Shown here: positions 34,116-45,020 of the stretch, piece by piece
Numbering within the stretch: position 1 is the stretch's first letter
How the letters are laid out: every line of letters begins with the position of its first letter
DNA from: Gossypium raimondii
Lineage: Eukaryota > Streptophyta > Magnoliopsida > Malvales > Malvaceae
Reading direction: 5' to 3'
Assembly: GCF_025698545.1 (NCBI RefSeq)
Contig: NC_068572.1
Coordinates: 930,001 to 994,000, forward strand
Length of the DNA: 64,000 bases
The notes under the pieces: generated by a model
Databases searched by the model: none
Seen by the model: only the letters and a program-made list of their open reading frames with translations
What the model was told of the DNA's origin: nothing
Program-made: the position numbers and the translations under genes

Positions 34116-37100
34116 ATGGATTTTCAAGTAGTGGTTTTAGCCGGTGGCAATTCAAAGAATCTAACTCCCCTTGTTTCCAAGGTTTTTTTTTTTGGCTTTC
34201 ATTATCTAATACCCAATTCATAAATTCATTGATTTAAATTTTTTTTTTGTGAATTTGTTGCAGGAATTGCCTAAACCGCTGCTTCCGGTGGCTAACTGCC
34301 CTGTTCTTTACTACGTTTTGCACCAATTGGAACAAAGCAACCTTAAAGATCTAATTGTTGTAAGAAATAAAAAAAAGAATTTCCCTTTTTGTGTGATGGT
34401 TTAAAAATTATTTATGGTTTTAGGGTTTTTTATTTGAAATGTCTTGGGGGTGGTGAAAAAATAGGTGGTTGAAGGAGAAGATGCAGCTCTTCTCGTTGGT
34501 GCTTGGATTTCTGGGACTTTCATTGATCGTTTACATGTTGAGGTACTTAACACTTATCCTTTTTTTTTTAAACAATTTTATTTGAGGATTGTTTATAGAA
34601 ACTATGCAACATTGTATTGCTTAATAAATTGCTTTTTTTTCTGTTTTAATGAATGTTGTTTACTTGATTGGAACAAATGTAAAGTACAATTCAAGTTGTG
34701 AAATTTGATATTGAGAAAAGGGGAGTGTTTACAATCTGTGTTACTCGCACTCGAGGTGAGGGTTGGATACAGGTGTGTGTCCGAGACTGTTATGCTCGGG
34801 TTTTTAGGTTTTTTTTCCATATATATGGAGAATCATACTCCTATCCATGTCCAAATATGTGTTGATACGGATGTTGGATATAGGTACTTTATGGAAAATT
34901 AAGAGTTGAAGTGTTGTAGATTGCAACTGGATCACCTGTAAAGGTATTTCAATGTTTCTGATCATGGTAAAAGTATCATGGAGGCCCTGTACTAAGAGTC
35001 AAGTTGCATTTTGCCGTCTTTACTCAAAAAAAGAATAAATTAGTCCCTATACATTAAATCAAAGAGCAAACTAGTCCTTTCAATTAAAATTTCATCCTTT
35101 GCCGTTGTTAAAAACTGGTGTGGTTGACAGAATAACTAGACAAATACACATAACGTGTCATGTGTACCTCATGTTGATGCACGGGGACCAGTTTTTAATA
35201 GTAGAAATGGATGAAACATTTAACAGAAGGACTAGCTGCTCTTTGATCTAACGTATAGGGACTAATTTACTCATTTTTTGAGTGGAGGGCAAAATGCAAT
35301 CCGACTCCTAGTACAAGAGCCTCTATGATACTTTTACCTTCTGATGATGCATAATATTCAGAAGCTGATTAGCATAGAAAACTATGGACATTCATTAACC
35401 ATATTTCTTTTGGCTTTGGTAGAAAGGACCAAATATAGATATAGTTAAATTTTGTGGAATGAGTTATAGTGCATGTTATTCCATATTTTTGAAATAGAGT
35501 TGCTTGAGCTCATTAACACTTTGTGTAGGATCTTTTAACTCATTTTAACTAAATTCTCATCAAGATTCGAGACTAAGAACAAGTTTGAGACTTTTAACTC
35601 TTTCTCGAATAGGAAATCCATGGAAACCTACCATGCGTGTGTTTTGTTACATAATTGGCTGCATACTACATTCTAAGAAGGTTGCCTTTAACAATCACAC
35701 CCGAAAAAATCTATTAGGGAAGCTTTTCTTTTATGTGGTCTACTTAGAGACAATGGACAAGTTAATTATGTAAAAATAATGAACATGGAGTTTTTTAACG
35801 AAGACCGCAATTTAGAGGAAGCTCACCCTTTTAATTAGTTTCCTCTTTTATGATTTTGCAGATTGCTGCAGTCCCTGAGGATATTGGAACTGCTGGGGCA
35901 CTTCGGGCAATCTCACATCACCTCACAGCAAAAGACATTTTGGTTGGTACTTGTTTTTCAACAGCCTATCGGTTCCAAAACCAGGGGTTAAGCCTGGAAA
36001 TTTTTGTTTTTTTTTTTTTTTGGGGGGGGGGGAGTGCAATTTCACCATTATACTAACTTGTGATTTCCTAAAAACTAAAGGGACTATATAAGCAATTTTT
36101 CATTTTTGGGAGGCCAAGGTCACTGCCTGCCCCCACTCCCTCTGCCCCTGTCCAAAATCAAGTAGTTTCTTTACAGCTGTCTCATCGCCGTGCAGGTCGT
36201 GAGTGGTGATCTTGTTTCTGATGTTCCTCCTGGTGCTCTTGCTGCCACCCATAGGCGACATGATGCAGCAGTGACTACAATGCTTTGCTCTATTCCTGTT
36301 AGTGGACCTTCAGAGTCAGGATCCTCCGGAGGAAAAGATAAAGCCAAGAAACTAGGACGATACAACATCATTGGACTAGACCCTAGCAAACAATTTTTAT
36401 TACACATAGCTACAGGTTAGTTTCCATTGTTTTATTTATTTAACCTGCTACTTGTATTGGATCTTTATATAGAATCTCTTGATGCTTTATAGGAGCAGAA
36501 ATTGAGAAAGATGCTCGAATTTCAAAGCGCATTCTCCATGCTGTAGGCCAGGTATTACTTTTCATCAATCCTTTTTCTTATTTTACGACTCTTACGCAAG
36601 TGACAATGAATGCCTATATGGTGAAGTTGATTACTGATAGCATTGTGTGCTGCAACACACAAGTCTAGAGGCTTCGTTTCTTATATAGAAGGGGGTAAAA
36701 ATATCATGGAGGCCTCTATCCAAGGAGTCACATTGCATTTTACCCCTTTTACTCAAAAAATGGGCAAAATAGTCTATGTACTTTAGATCAAAGAGCAAAC
36801 TGGTCCTTCCGAAAAAGTTTCATCCATTTCTATTGTTAAAAACCAGTCCCTGTACGTCAATATGAGGTACATATGGCATGCCACATGTTACTCTATGGTT
36901 ATTCTATCAGCTAGTCAGTTTTTAACAGTACAAATTGATGGGATTGAAAATTTTAATAGAAATGACCAATTTGCTCTTTGATCTAACGTACAGGGACTAA
37001 TTTACCCTTTTTTGAGTAGAGAAGCAAAATGCAATCTGATTCTTAGTATAGGGGCCTCCATAGTACTTTTGCCATAGGAGGGTCATCCTTTTTCCACCCA

Positions 37101-38750
37101 TCTATCGATTTAAAGGCTACTAATGGCCAATAACTTAATAGCTAAGCATCGATGTTCTAGTTAAACAATGTTGTGTTTTGTAATGTAGCATATTCTGTTC
37201 AGTCTATCGTCTTATATTCTAACTCTTGCATGTTGAAAATCCATCAAATGGATTAAAACTTGCTACATATTCTTTTTTTAACCTCGTTTTTGTTTTGTAT
37301 TTTACATAGATGGAAATGCGATCTGATCTCATGGATGCTCATATGTATGCATTCAAGAGGTTGGTTCTATCCCTACTTGCTTCAAGATCAGCTGTGTCCT
37401 CACCTTGTTTTACCCTTTATTTTTAATTACAATTCCGTGTCGTTTTTCCACTTAGGTCTGTCCTGCAAGAAGTTTTAGACGTAAAGGATACGTTTCAAAG
37501 CTTGAAAGAGGATGTACTTCCTTATCTTGTCCGGAGCCAGCTGGTTAGTATCACTACATGTCTCAATATTCAAAGGCTACATGTTGATCTGGATAATCTA
37601 AATTTGTTCCTAATTCTTTTATAACTATCAGAAATCCGAGGCCTTACTAAATAGAACACCGCAAGGTGAAGAAAATGGTAACGAGAAGGTTAGTTCCCAG
37701 AACAATCAAGCATTCATCTCTCGAATCCTTGCTAACGCATCTACCCCAAGCTTTCACGGAATCTATTCTAAGAATCCCGATGGTTCTTCTTCTACTCGGA
37801 AAACCCATAAATGCTGTGTTTATATTGCAAGCAGCAGCAGTTATTGTGTGCGCTTAAATTCCATTCAAGCATTTATGGACATAAATCGAGATGTGAGTCG
37901 TGTTTCACATTTTCACTTTTCTTATCTGCCACCGAACTTTTTTACTCCACTTTACAGTTGACTTTTTTCTCTCTATAATATTTCAGGTCACTGGTGATGC
38001 AGATCATCTGCTAAGTCCTAATAATATTATAGGTCCTTCACCGAAGCTCGGAACCAAAACTACTGTAAGCCTACTTCACCCATACAAACATTTATAATTA
38101 TTTAAAGATCAGTTTGAATAAGAGCCACCAATTATAATGATAATCTTTGGGGATTAGGTGGGGCCAAACTGTAGGCTGGGTGAAGGTTCGGAAATGGGTG
38201 ACAAATGCCAAGTAAAACGGTCAATCATTGGTCGTCACTGCCGGATAGGTTCCCATGTGAAGGTACGATGATTTCTCCTATTAAATTAGGCAAGTAAGGT
38301 AAAGCAGAACGTAAATAAGGACAGTCTGTAAAACTTGCTTCCTACGATTTTGTTATTTATGAAACTAAAAACAGCACGAACATTTCAAGCTTAGATAATC
38401 ATTCACTTTGTAACACAAATATTTGTTTCCATGCATATGCAGGTTGTCAATTCAGTTGTAATGAATCATGTTACCATCGGCGATGGCTGTATAATACAGG
38501 GCTCCGTTATTTGTAGCAATGTACAGCTACAAGAGCGCGTTGAATTGAAAGATTGCCAAGTAATTCTCCAACACTCTTGCATAAACTTTGCATACACGTC
38601 TCAAATCGAATCATTTTATTATATTTTTCATACTGTTTAGTATTTATAGTTGTGGTTATTGCATCTTGCTTCTTTTAGGTCGGGGCCGGTTTTGTTGTCA
38701 CAGCCGGAAGTGAGTATAAGGCAGAATCTTTGGCTAAAAAGGAGAAATGA
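34116..38750 (+). CDS. EIF2B3: Translation initiation factor eIF2B subunit gamma
   Basis: Thirteen exons: 34116-34181, 34264-34359, 34465-34542, 35862-35942, 36196-36415, 36493-36551, 37310-37359, 37456-37543, 37632-37892, 37987-38064, 38158-38262, 38443-38559, 38679-38750; 456 aa. It is a subunit of the guanine-nucleotide exchange factor that recharges eIF2 with GTP in the cytosol. The N-terminal nucleotidyltransferase-like domain has VVVLAGGNSKNLTPLVSK, LPKPLLPVANCPVLYYVL and VVSGDLVSD. The C-terminal part is a left-handed beta-helix of hexapeptide repeats (GPNCRLGEGSEMGDKCQVKR, IGRHCRIGSHVKVVNSVVMN, VTIGDGCIIQGSVICSNVQL). The length matches Arabidopsis At5g19485 from memory. Introns 3 and 6 hold MITE copies. 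Confidence 0.96.
34966..35338. mobile_element. MULE-type MITE in eIF2B gamma intron 3
   Basis: This 373-bp element has ends ggtaaaagtatcatggaggc and ctctatgatacttttacc as inverted repeats. Inner landmarks are cattttgccgtctttactca, tagtccctatacattaaatc and the mirrored gatctaacgtatagggacta and aaaatgcaatccgactccta. It is flanked by ttctgatcat and ttctgatgat, a 10-bp duplication with one mismatch. It contains no ORF. Confidence 0.88.
36694..37073. mobile_element. MULE-type MITE in eIF2B gamma intron 6
   Basis: This 380-bp element has ends ggtaaaaatatcatggaggc and gcctccatagtacttttgcc. It is the same family and orientation-independent structure as the intron-3 copy, with flanking 9-mers atagaaggg and ataggaggg (one mismatch). 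Confidence 0.88.
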
Positions 38751-39141
38751 GTGAAAGCTGTATCCCTGAATTACTTAGAAAAAAAGAATGCCTGTCTCGA
38801 CTCGACTCCCGGCCCGTCTTGTTTTTGCTTTCGAGACAGTACTTTTTCTGGAACTGCTGGTGCTACATTGCTTGTGAAGGTAAGACCGATGTCAAATGAG
38901 CGTGTATTGTCCTGCTCCTCCCATTTTATTTGCTTTCTGAATAGATATTGTGTTGCTTATATATATATATATATATATATACATATATCATGGACTTTGC
39001 CCTATGTATTTTTCATTCACTAGAGAATATATGTACATAGACTAAGCCCAATTTTGATCCTTTTTTTTCTTAATATATGTTCAAATCTTTCTAGTCCTGG
39101 AAGGAACAACCCCATCATAGTTCTTTTCTTTTTTCTTGGTT
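38751..39141. other. eIF2B gamma 3' region with TA microsatellite
   Basis: This is probable 3' untranslated sequence. A TA run lies at about 38958-38981. No separate gene is apparent. Confidence 0.5.
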
Positions 39142-39671
39142 AAATTTTGCTATCGATCATTATACTTTGCAATAGTTGTGGATTTAGTACTTAAATTTAA
39201 TTTGGTCATTCTAGTCCTTGGTACTTTTTAAAATTTAAAATTTCCGTCCTTACCAAACGGTAACCGTTAAATTCATTAAGTTTTGTTATATCCAAAATCT
39301 GATGTAGCAAACATATCATCACGTGTAATATCATGTTAGGTTATTATTTTCACATATTACTCAATAAAAATTCAATTAATGGATTAATGTTGTAATTCTT
39401 GTCAAGATTGAAATTTCAAAATTGGAAAGGTATAGGGACTTCAAATGCTTCAATTGGAAATATGGATTAAATCTACAATTGTATGTATAATATATGAATA
39501 GTAATTGAATTTAATCAAACAAATTTAATTGTTATTTCAACATTTAGAAAAGTATAGAGATTAAAATTGATCAATTTGAAAAGTAGTAAGGACTGAAATT
39601 GGTCGAATTAAAGTATATATATGGACTAAATTTACAACTTTTACAAAGTATAGGGATTAATAGCAAAATTT
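39142..39671. mobile_element. Inverted-repeat element, about 530 bp
   Basis: The left end aaattttgctatcgatcatt and the right end ggattaatagcaaaattt are inverted repeats. Inside are further mirrored phrases (tactttgcaa against ttacaaagta; ggactaaatttacaac against its complement) and a central atcacgtgtaat. It has the structure of a MITE and no ORF of note. The superfamily is not assigned because no target duplication was identified. Confidence 0.6.
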
Positions 39672-41420
39672 ATTTTTTTAGAAGAATTTTCTTTTCTTTT
39701 AAACTAGCCTTTAAATTCCATGAACTAATTAAATTAAATGCGAAATACGAGTTAAAAATTATGGTTATTCGAATCGAGTTTAATTTACAATTATTTATAA
39801 TTAATTTTTGAAATTTTATATCAAAATTTATTTTTCAAAAATAATATGTAGTAAGAGCTCTACATTATTTTTTATTTACTTGATCAATTAGTTTTTATCA
39901 AATGATATCTAAAATTTATAAAATAAAATTTATTTTACTAAATAAATCTAAAATTAGAACCCAAAAAAAAATAGAAAATCAAATTGAATTATTATGAACG
40001 GTTCAAAATATCCAAACTCATCCTAATCATTTTGGATTTTTAAGGGCTACAAGAGTTGAAAGCGACAAATGTTTGTTTGAAAGCGATATATGAAGTAGAT
40101 CTAAAGTTTTCGTGTTTTTTGTTTGTATCAATTCAATATTATTAGTCAAATTTCGCATGAAGTATATTTAAAACATAAAAACAAATTGTAAACAAATTGA
40201 GGGACGGGATTACGTTTAAATACTAAATTTATTGTTACACAATCCAAAAGAACTTGATTGATACGATATTAACAATTTAATAACTCAATTAGGATTAATC
40301 CTATAGTACATAAAATAATATTAAAATATTTAAGCAACATTTTTTAAAATTAATAATTATCGATAATATAATAAAAAATGTAAACAATTTATAACTAACC
40401 TATATAACCATACTCATATTTGTTTTGTTTTGTTAGCTCTGACACCAATTTAGACAAATATCTTATTTATCGATATTTATTTCTTGAAATTTAAAAGTAC
40501 AATACAGTGTAAATCATAATATAATCACAAGTACAGATCTAAACAATTATAAAATAAAATAAAATAAATATAAATCACAAATAAATTAAAAATCAAAATA
40601 ATCCAAACTAGAAACAATATGTTGCAATTAAGTTTTTTTATATATTTTATTGCAATTAATAAAATCCAAAAGAAACATTTTTAAATAATAAAGAAGAAGA
40701 CTTAAAAGTTGACTTAAAAAAACAGGGACTTGCTAGTGAAAAGGTCTAATTTTAAAAATAAATACGTGGCGGCGTGGTTTAGGTACTTACGCGTCACGCT
40801 TATAAAATTGATTTAAATATTTTAGATTTATTTATTTAATTTTTTAAGGGTCGAGATAAGAATTATTCGATTACATTCAAAATTGGTGTTAATTAAAGAC
40901 TTAAAAGAATTTTTTCCCTTTTTCATTTTTATTATCATTTATAAATATATTCAAACATTACGCGTATACATATAAATAAGAGAAATATGTTGAACAAGAT
41001 TTACTCTGAATTCGAGTTATATGTAAATTTTTACTGAATTTATTGAAAGTGTAAAATTTAAAAGCATCCTATTAATATTTATATATGGAAATGAATTTTC
41101 ATAATTTATTTAACCAAGTTAATGATCTGTGACACTAACTCAGTTAAATGTTTAAATATTAGTATAGATTTCTTCATAAATCACAAAGACTTATTTTTAG
41201 TAATTATTAAAACTCGTGTCCGACACCTAGGTAATACGAGGTCAAACCCTTTTTTTTCTCTTCCCCACCTCTCCTCCCCTCCCATAAATGGTAGATTAGG
41301 TAGCCTATAGTTGTGAACCCAAGTTAAAAAACTTGTAAAAGAAGGTGTTAGGAAATGGGGAGAAATTGACTTCAAAACTCCTTTTTTTTGTGGAAGAAAA
41401 TGGAAGGAAACTTGACAACT
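39672..41420. other. AT-rich spacer, no gene seen
   Basis: This is about 1.7 kb of AT-rich DNA. A cgtggcggcgtgg segment near 40766 is the only GC-rich spot. About 41240-41410 contains a purine/pyrimidine-rich stretch just upstream of the first HMA gene. No recognisable protein or RNA gene was found. Confidence 0.45.
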
Positions 41421-41587
41421 AAGTTGTGGAATTTCATGACATGCATACATACATACATACATACATACATATGTATCACTATATAAATGGGATTCTTGCA
41501 TCTTCAATCATCTTCATACCTCACTTTATTATCTTCATACTATATATATTATCTTTGGGTGTTTCGAGAAGGAAAAAAAAATCAAAT

Positions 41588-41599
41588 ATGAAGGTAAAT

Positions 41600-41630
<31 letters not shown>

Positions 41631-42258
41631 CTTTTATGCATAAAAATACTGTATTTTTTTAATAATATATATGTCTAAATCGAAGTAAACGTTAAAATTC
41701 ATGTGTTTTTTTGTTTGGGAAGCAGCAAAAGGTGGTGTTGAAGGTAGCTATGAAGTGCCAAAAATGCAGGACTCGATCCCTCGAGGTGGCTGCAGAACAA
41801 CAAGGTAAGTTATTTTTTTTTTAAATATTAACAAATGGGTCCTTAAGCTATACCTCAATTCTCAATTTGATATTTAAGTTATCGAGTTTATCTTAGTTTA
41901 CCCCAAAATAATACGATCCATGTTTTGATTAAATGTCGTAACTATTTGGAATAAAACGAGATAAAATGATAGTTTAAATATCATTTCTGATTAAGGTATA
42001 GTTTTGCGGTCAAATTGTTAATAAAGTATTTTCAATTGTTATGATTTGAGATTATATATGAAGCAAATAATTGGGAAACTATATATATATATGTATGTAT
42101 GTATGTATAAAACAGGGGTAAGCTTTGTTGGATTAGAAGGCAATGAAAAAGAGAAAGTGGTGGTGATTGGAGATGGAATTGATGTTGTCAAATTAACTAC
42201 AATTTTGAGGAAGAAAGTTGGAACTACTGAAATTATCAGTTTGGCTGAGCAGAAATAA
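41588..42258 (+). CDS. Small heavy-metal-associated (HMA) domain protein, tandem copy 1
   Basis: Three exons: 41588-41593 (encoding only MK), 41726-41804, 42116-42258; 75 aa. One HMA fold: MKQKVVLKVAMKCQKCR with a CxxC metal site (Cys13, Cys16), then VVVIGDGIDVVKLTTILRKK and VGTTEIISLAEQK. The tiny first exon and the KVVLKV start are typical of the HIPP/Pik-like HMA group in dicots. There is no C-terminal CaaX box, so it should not be isoprenylated despite family resemblance to HIPPs. A role in metal binding is likely; the target is unknown. A TATA box (tatataaa, about 41480) precedes it, after a (cata)n microsatellite at 41440-41470. An intact CxxC is less common in the Pik-like subgroup. 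Confidence 0.88.
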
Positions 42259-42459
42259 TTTTTTAAAAAAAATTTTTAATCCGTATATTCATGTTGTATT
42301 CATATCGAATAATATCATGTTTTGATTAGTATTGATATGTACAACGAGAGTTTTGTTCTCGAAATTTGATGGTTTGTATGTTGTTGTATCGTAGGTCCGA
42401 ATATATTTTAATTATCAATTTTATATATTTTTTCGATTCTATCTATTTTTCATATTATA

Positions 42460-42659
42460 TAATTCCTATTCAATGACGAAACCAAGGTGGGAGGCGAGGT
42501 CTTGACTCTTTCCTAAAATCTAGATTCATATATTAGAGTTTATGTGTCAATCGTTCTTTAATTAATAAGTTATATATAAATTGCATTCTCTTTGTCCCAT
42601 TTCATACCCAAGGGATTTTATTAAACAATAAGGTCCGAAGCCTAAATTGGTAACGTATC
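42460..42659. other. AT-rich DNA between HMA copy 1 and the LTR fragment
   Basis: This is the 3' flank of the first HMA gene; no features were seen. Confidence 0.4.
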
Positions 42660-43035
42660 TGTTAGAATTAAGTGACACAAATCCTTATTTAAATTAAATA
42701 CTGTGGTAAAATAAAATAAAAGTAAAATCCTTATAGAATTATACTTCTTTTATTTTATTTTAGAATAAAGTTTTTTAAACCTTATTAAACTCAATCTATT
42801 TGATAATATTAGAATAAGGAGTTTCACTCCTATTAGAATAAGGTTTACAAGCCTATAAATAGGCATAGTCTACTCCTCTTGTAATTGATTTTGAATTCGA
42901 CATAGTGAATTTTCTCCTCTTCTGCCCGTGGTTTTTTCCCGAAAGGGTTTCCATGTAAAATCTGTGTGTTCTTTATTTTTCTATTTCTATTTTATTTGCT
43001 ATATATTGTCATTACCGACATTATATTTCCACGTA
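42660..43035 (+). mobile_element. Copia-like solo LTR (fossil)
   Basis: It starts tgttagaattaagtgacac and has a TATA-type box followed by the leader-like cctataaataggcata. It then has the pyrimidine-rich stretch and cccgaaagggtttcc, as in many copia LTRs of cotton-like genomes, and ends near ttatatttcca. No internal region or second LTR is visible, so it is a solo LTR. The 5-bp flanks are not an obvious match. It lies between the two tandem HMA genes. Confidence 0.6.
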
Positions 43036-44060
43036 TATGCAATGTCAGTAAGGTTAAAAAATTTAGTTTTCTTCATTCATTTTGAGATGATTTGACAAAA
43101 ACGCAAATTCAAGTGTTAAAAGAGATGAAAAATTAAGTAGAGGACTAAAATGACTTTTTTGTAAAGTTGAAAGGCTAAAAAGTCATTATACCTTTAAATT
43201 ATTTAATGAAAGGACTTAAAATTGACTACTACATTTTCATAAACAAAAACTTAGACTTTGAAAATTTTTCATTGTCTTTAGTATAATTTTCTTCATTTGC
43301 AGCTTTCATTGTCTTTTTTCCCCAAAATCACTATGCATTAAAATGGACAACCCAAAAGGGTAGAATTAAAAAAAAATTAAACAAGATTTATCTAAGAAAA
43401 TAATATTTTGTCGTAATTCAAGTTTAGAAACTATTAGTTTGATTGGCATGATATTGTTACCAATACAGAAGGATGAGTGCTGAAGCGAATTATCATTTTA
43501 TTTATGGATTGGGGAGGAACTATAAGTAGTTCTAGGTATTATATTCAAGTAAAAAAACATACATTATATTCAAGTCAATTTAATGATCAGTGTCGGAGAT
43601 AAAAAAAAAATCGTTTAAATTTTGGTTCGCAGATTCGTGACTTTCAAAACTGTTTTATAAAAAAAAACTGAATTGTATAAGAAAAGGGAAAAAGGAGCTT
43701 TCAATTGGTACAAACAGTACAAACATGAAAGGCTATATATAGCAACAATTTTAATAACCCAATAACTTAAATGGAAACTTTCAAATAATTCAATAATCAT
43801 TTGGTAATCTTTTGAAGTTGAATTATCAAAACGTAAACTTACTAATAATATCGAATCATACTCTCTAAACCCGAATAATATTATTCATTATATATATTTA
43901 TTTAGAAATTGATTGAAGGGGTTAATTGTGAACATAACAAATAACTTGTAAAAGAAGTGTTGGGACTGTTTTTATTCCTTGTATAATTTATGGCAATAAA
44001 TTCATAGCAATGAAAAGGAAACTTCAAGGCTACGTCATGTGAAATTTCATCATCATCATA
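43036..44060. other. AT-rich spacer between the HMA copies
   Basis: It contains an inverted copy of the short element (about 43690-43850, matching 25600-25765) and AT-rich DNA. It includes the promoter of the second HMA gene, with a TA run at 44058-44074 and cttcatactatatatttt shared with the first copy. Confidence 0.45.
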
Positions 44061-44160
44061 TATATATATATATATAATTTTATTCCTTCTTAGCTGCATT
44101 TTTATCTTCATACTATATATTTTCTTTGGGAGTTGGTGAAGAAGAAGAAAGAAACCAAAT

Positions 44161-44964
44161 ATGAAGGTAATTTTTTTATGGATTCCATCATTTGAGTTTC
44201 ATTATATCATTAATATTTAGTTCTTTTCTTTTATAATTTAAGTTATTCTTTCAATTTCATGAAAAATATGATATATTCTTATCTGACCCTCACGTTTAAA
44301 TCGAGATAAAATTGATATTTAGGGCTAAAATTCATGTTCTTTTTTATGTTTGGGTACAGCAAAAGGTGGTGTTGAAGGTGGCTATGAACTGTGAAAAATG
44401 CAGGAGTGAGGCCCTTCAAGTGGCTGCAGGACAAGCAGGTAAGTTGATTTTTTTTTTAAATATTAGCAAATTGATCCTTAAGCTATACCTCAATTCTCAA
44501 TTTGATATAAATTTACTTAAATTATCAAGTTTACCCCAAAACAATACTATGCACGTTTTTATTAGATATCACCCTTACTAATTTATATATTTTTATGAGA
44601 GATAAAATATAATTTCTCATTTTAGCGGAGATCAAGCTTTGCCAGCCTCTTCCTGTCGCTACTGCTTTGAAGACAAAACATAGTTTAGATACCAATTTTG
44701 CTCAAATTTTAAAAAAAAATTAAAGTATAGTTTAAGATTCAATTTATTAATAATTGTTACTATTTTGTTTCATTTGAGAAAATGAAGTGAATCATTATAT
44801 ATATATATATATATATATAAATAGGGGTAGACTCTGTTGCATTGGATGGTAAGGAGAAAGAGAAAGTGGTGGTGATTGGAGATTTTGATGCAGTCAAGTT
44901 GACAAATAATTTGAGGAAGAAAGTTGGAGCTACTGAAATTCTCACTTTGGGGAAGCACAACTAA
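44161..44964 (+). CDS. Small heavy-metal-associated (HMA) domain protein, tandem copy 2
   Basis: Three exons with the same phases as copy 1: 44161-44166, 44360-44438, 44825-44964; 74 aa. The protein is MKQKVVLKVAMNCEKCRSEA at the start (CxxC kept), then VVVIGDFDAVKLTNNLRKK and VGATEILTLGKHN. Promoter, exon 1 and intron positions match the copy at 41588, so this is a tandem gene duplication about 2.6 kb apart. There is no CaaX box. Downstream of the stop, part of the last exon is repeated (see 44910-45020). Intron 2 has a TA microsatellite directly before the acceptor (44797-44819). Confidence 0.88.
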
Positions 44965-45020
44965 TTTAAGGAAGAAGGTTGGAGCTACTGAAATTCTCAA
45001 TCTAGGAAACAGGACTGAAG
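44910..45020. repeat. Duplication of the HMA copy-2 coding end into its 3' UTR
   Basis: The phrase aggaagaaagttggagctac followed by tgaaattctcactttgggga (from about 44913) recurs as aggaagaaggttggagctac tgaaattctcaatctaggaa (from about 44967). This is a direct duplication of about 54 bp spanning the stop codon. The second copy lies beyond the stop, so it is untranslated. Confidence 0.85.
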
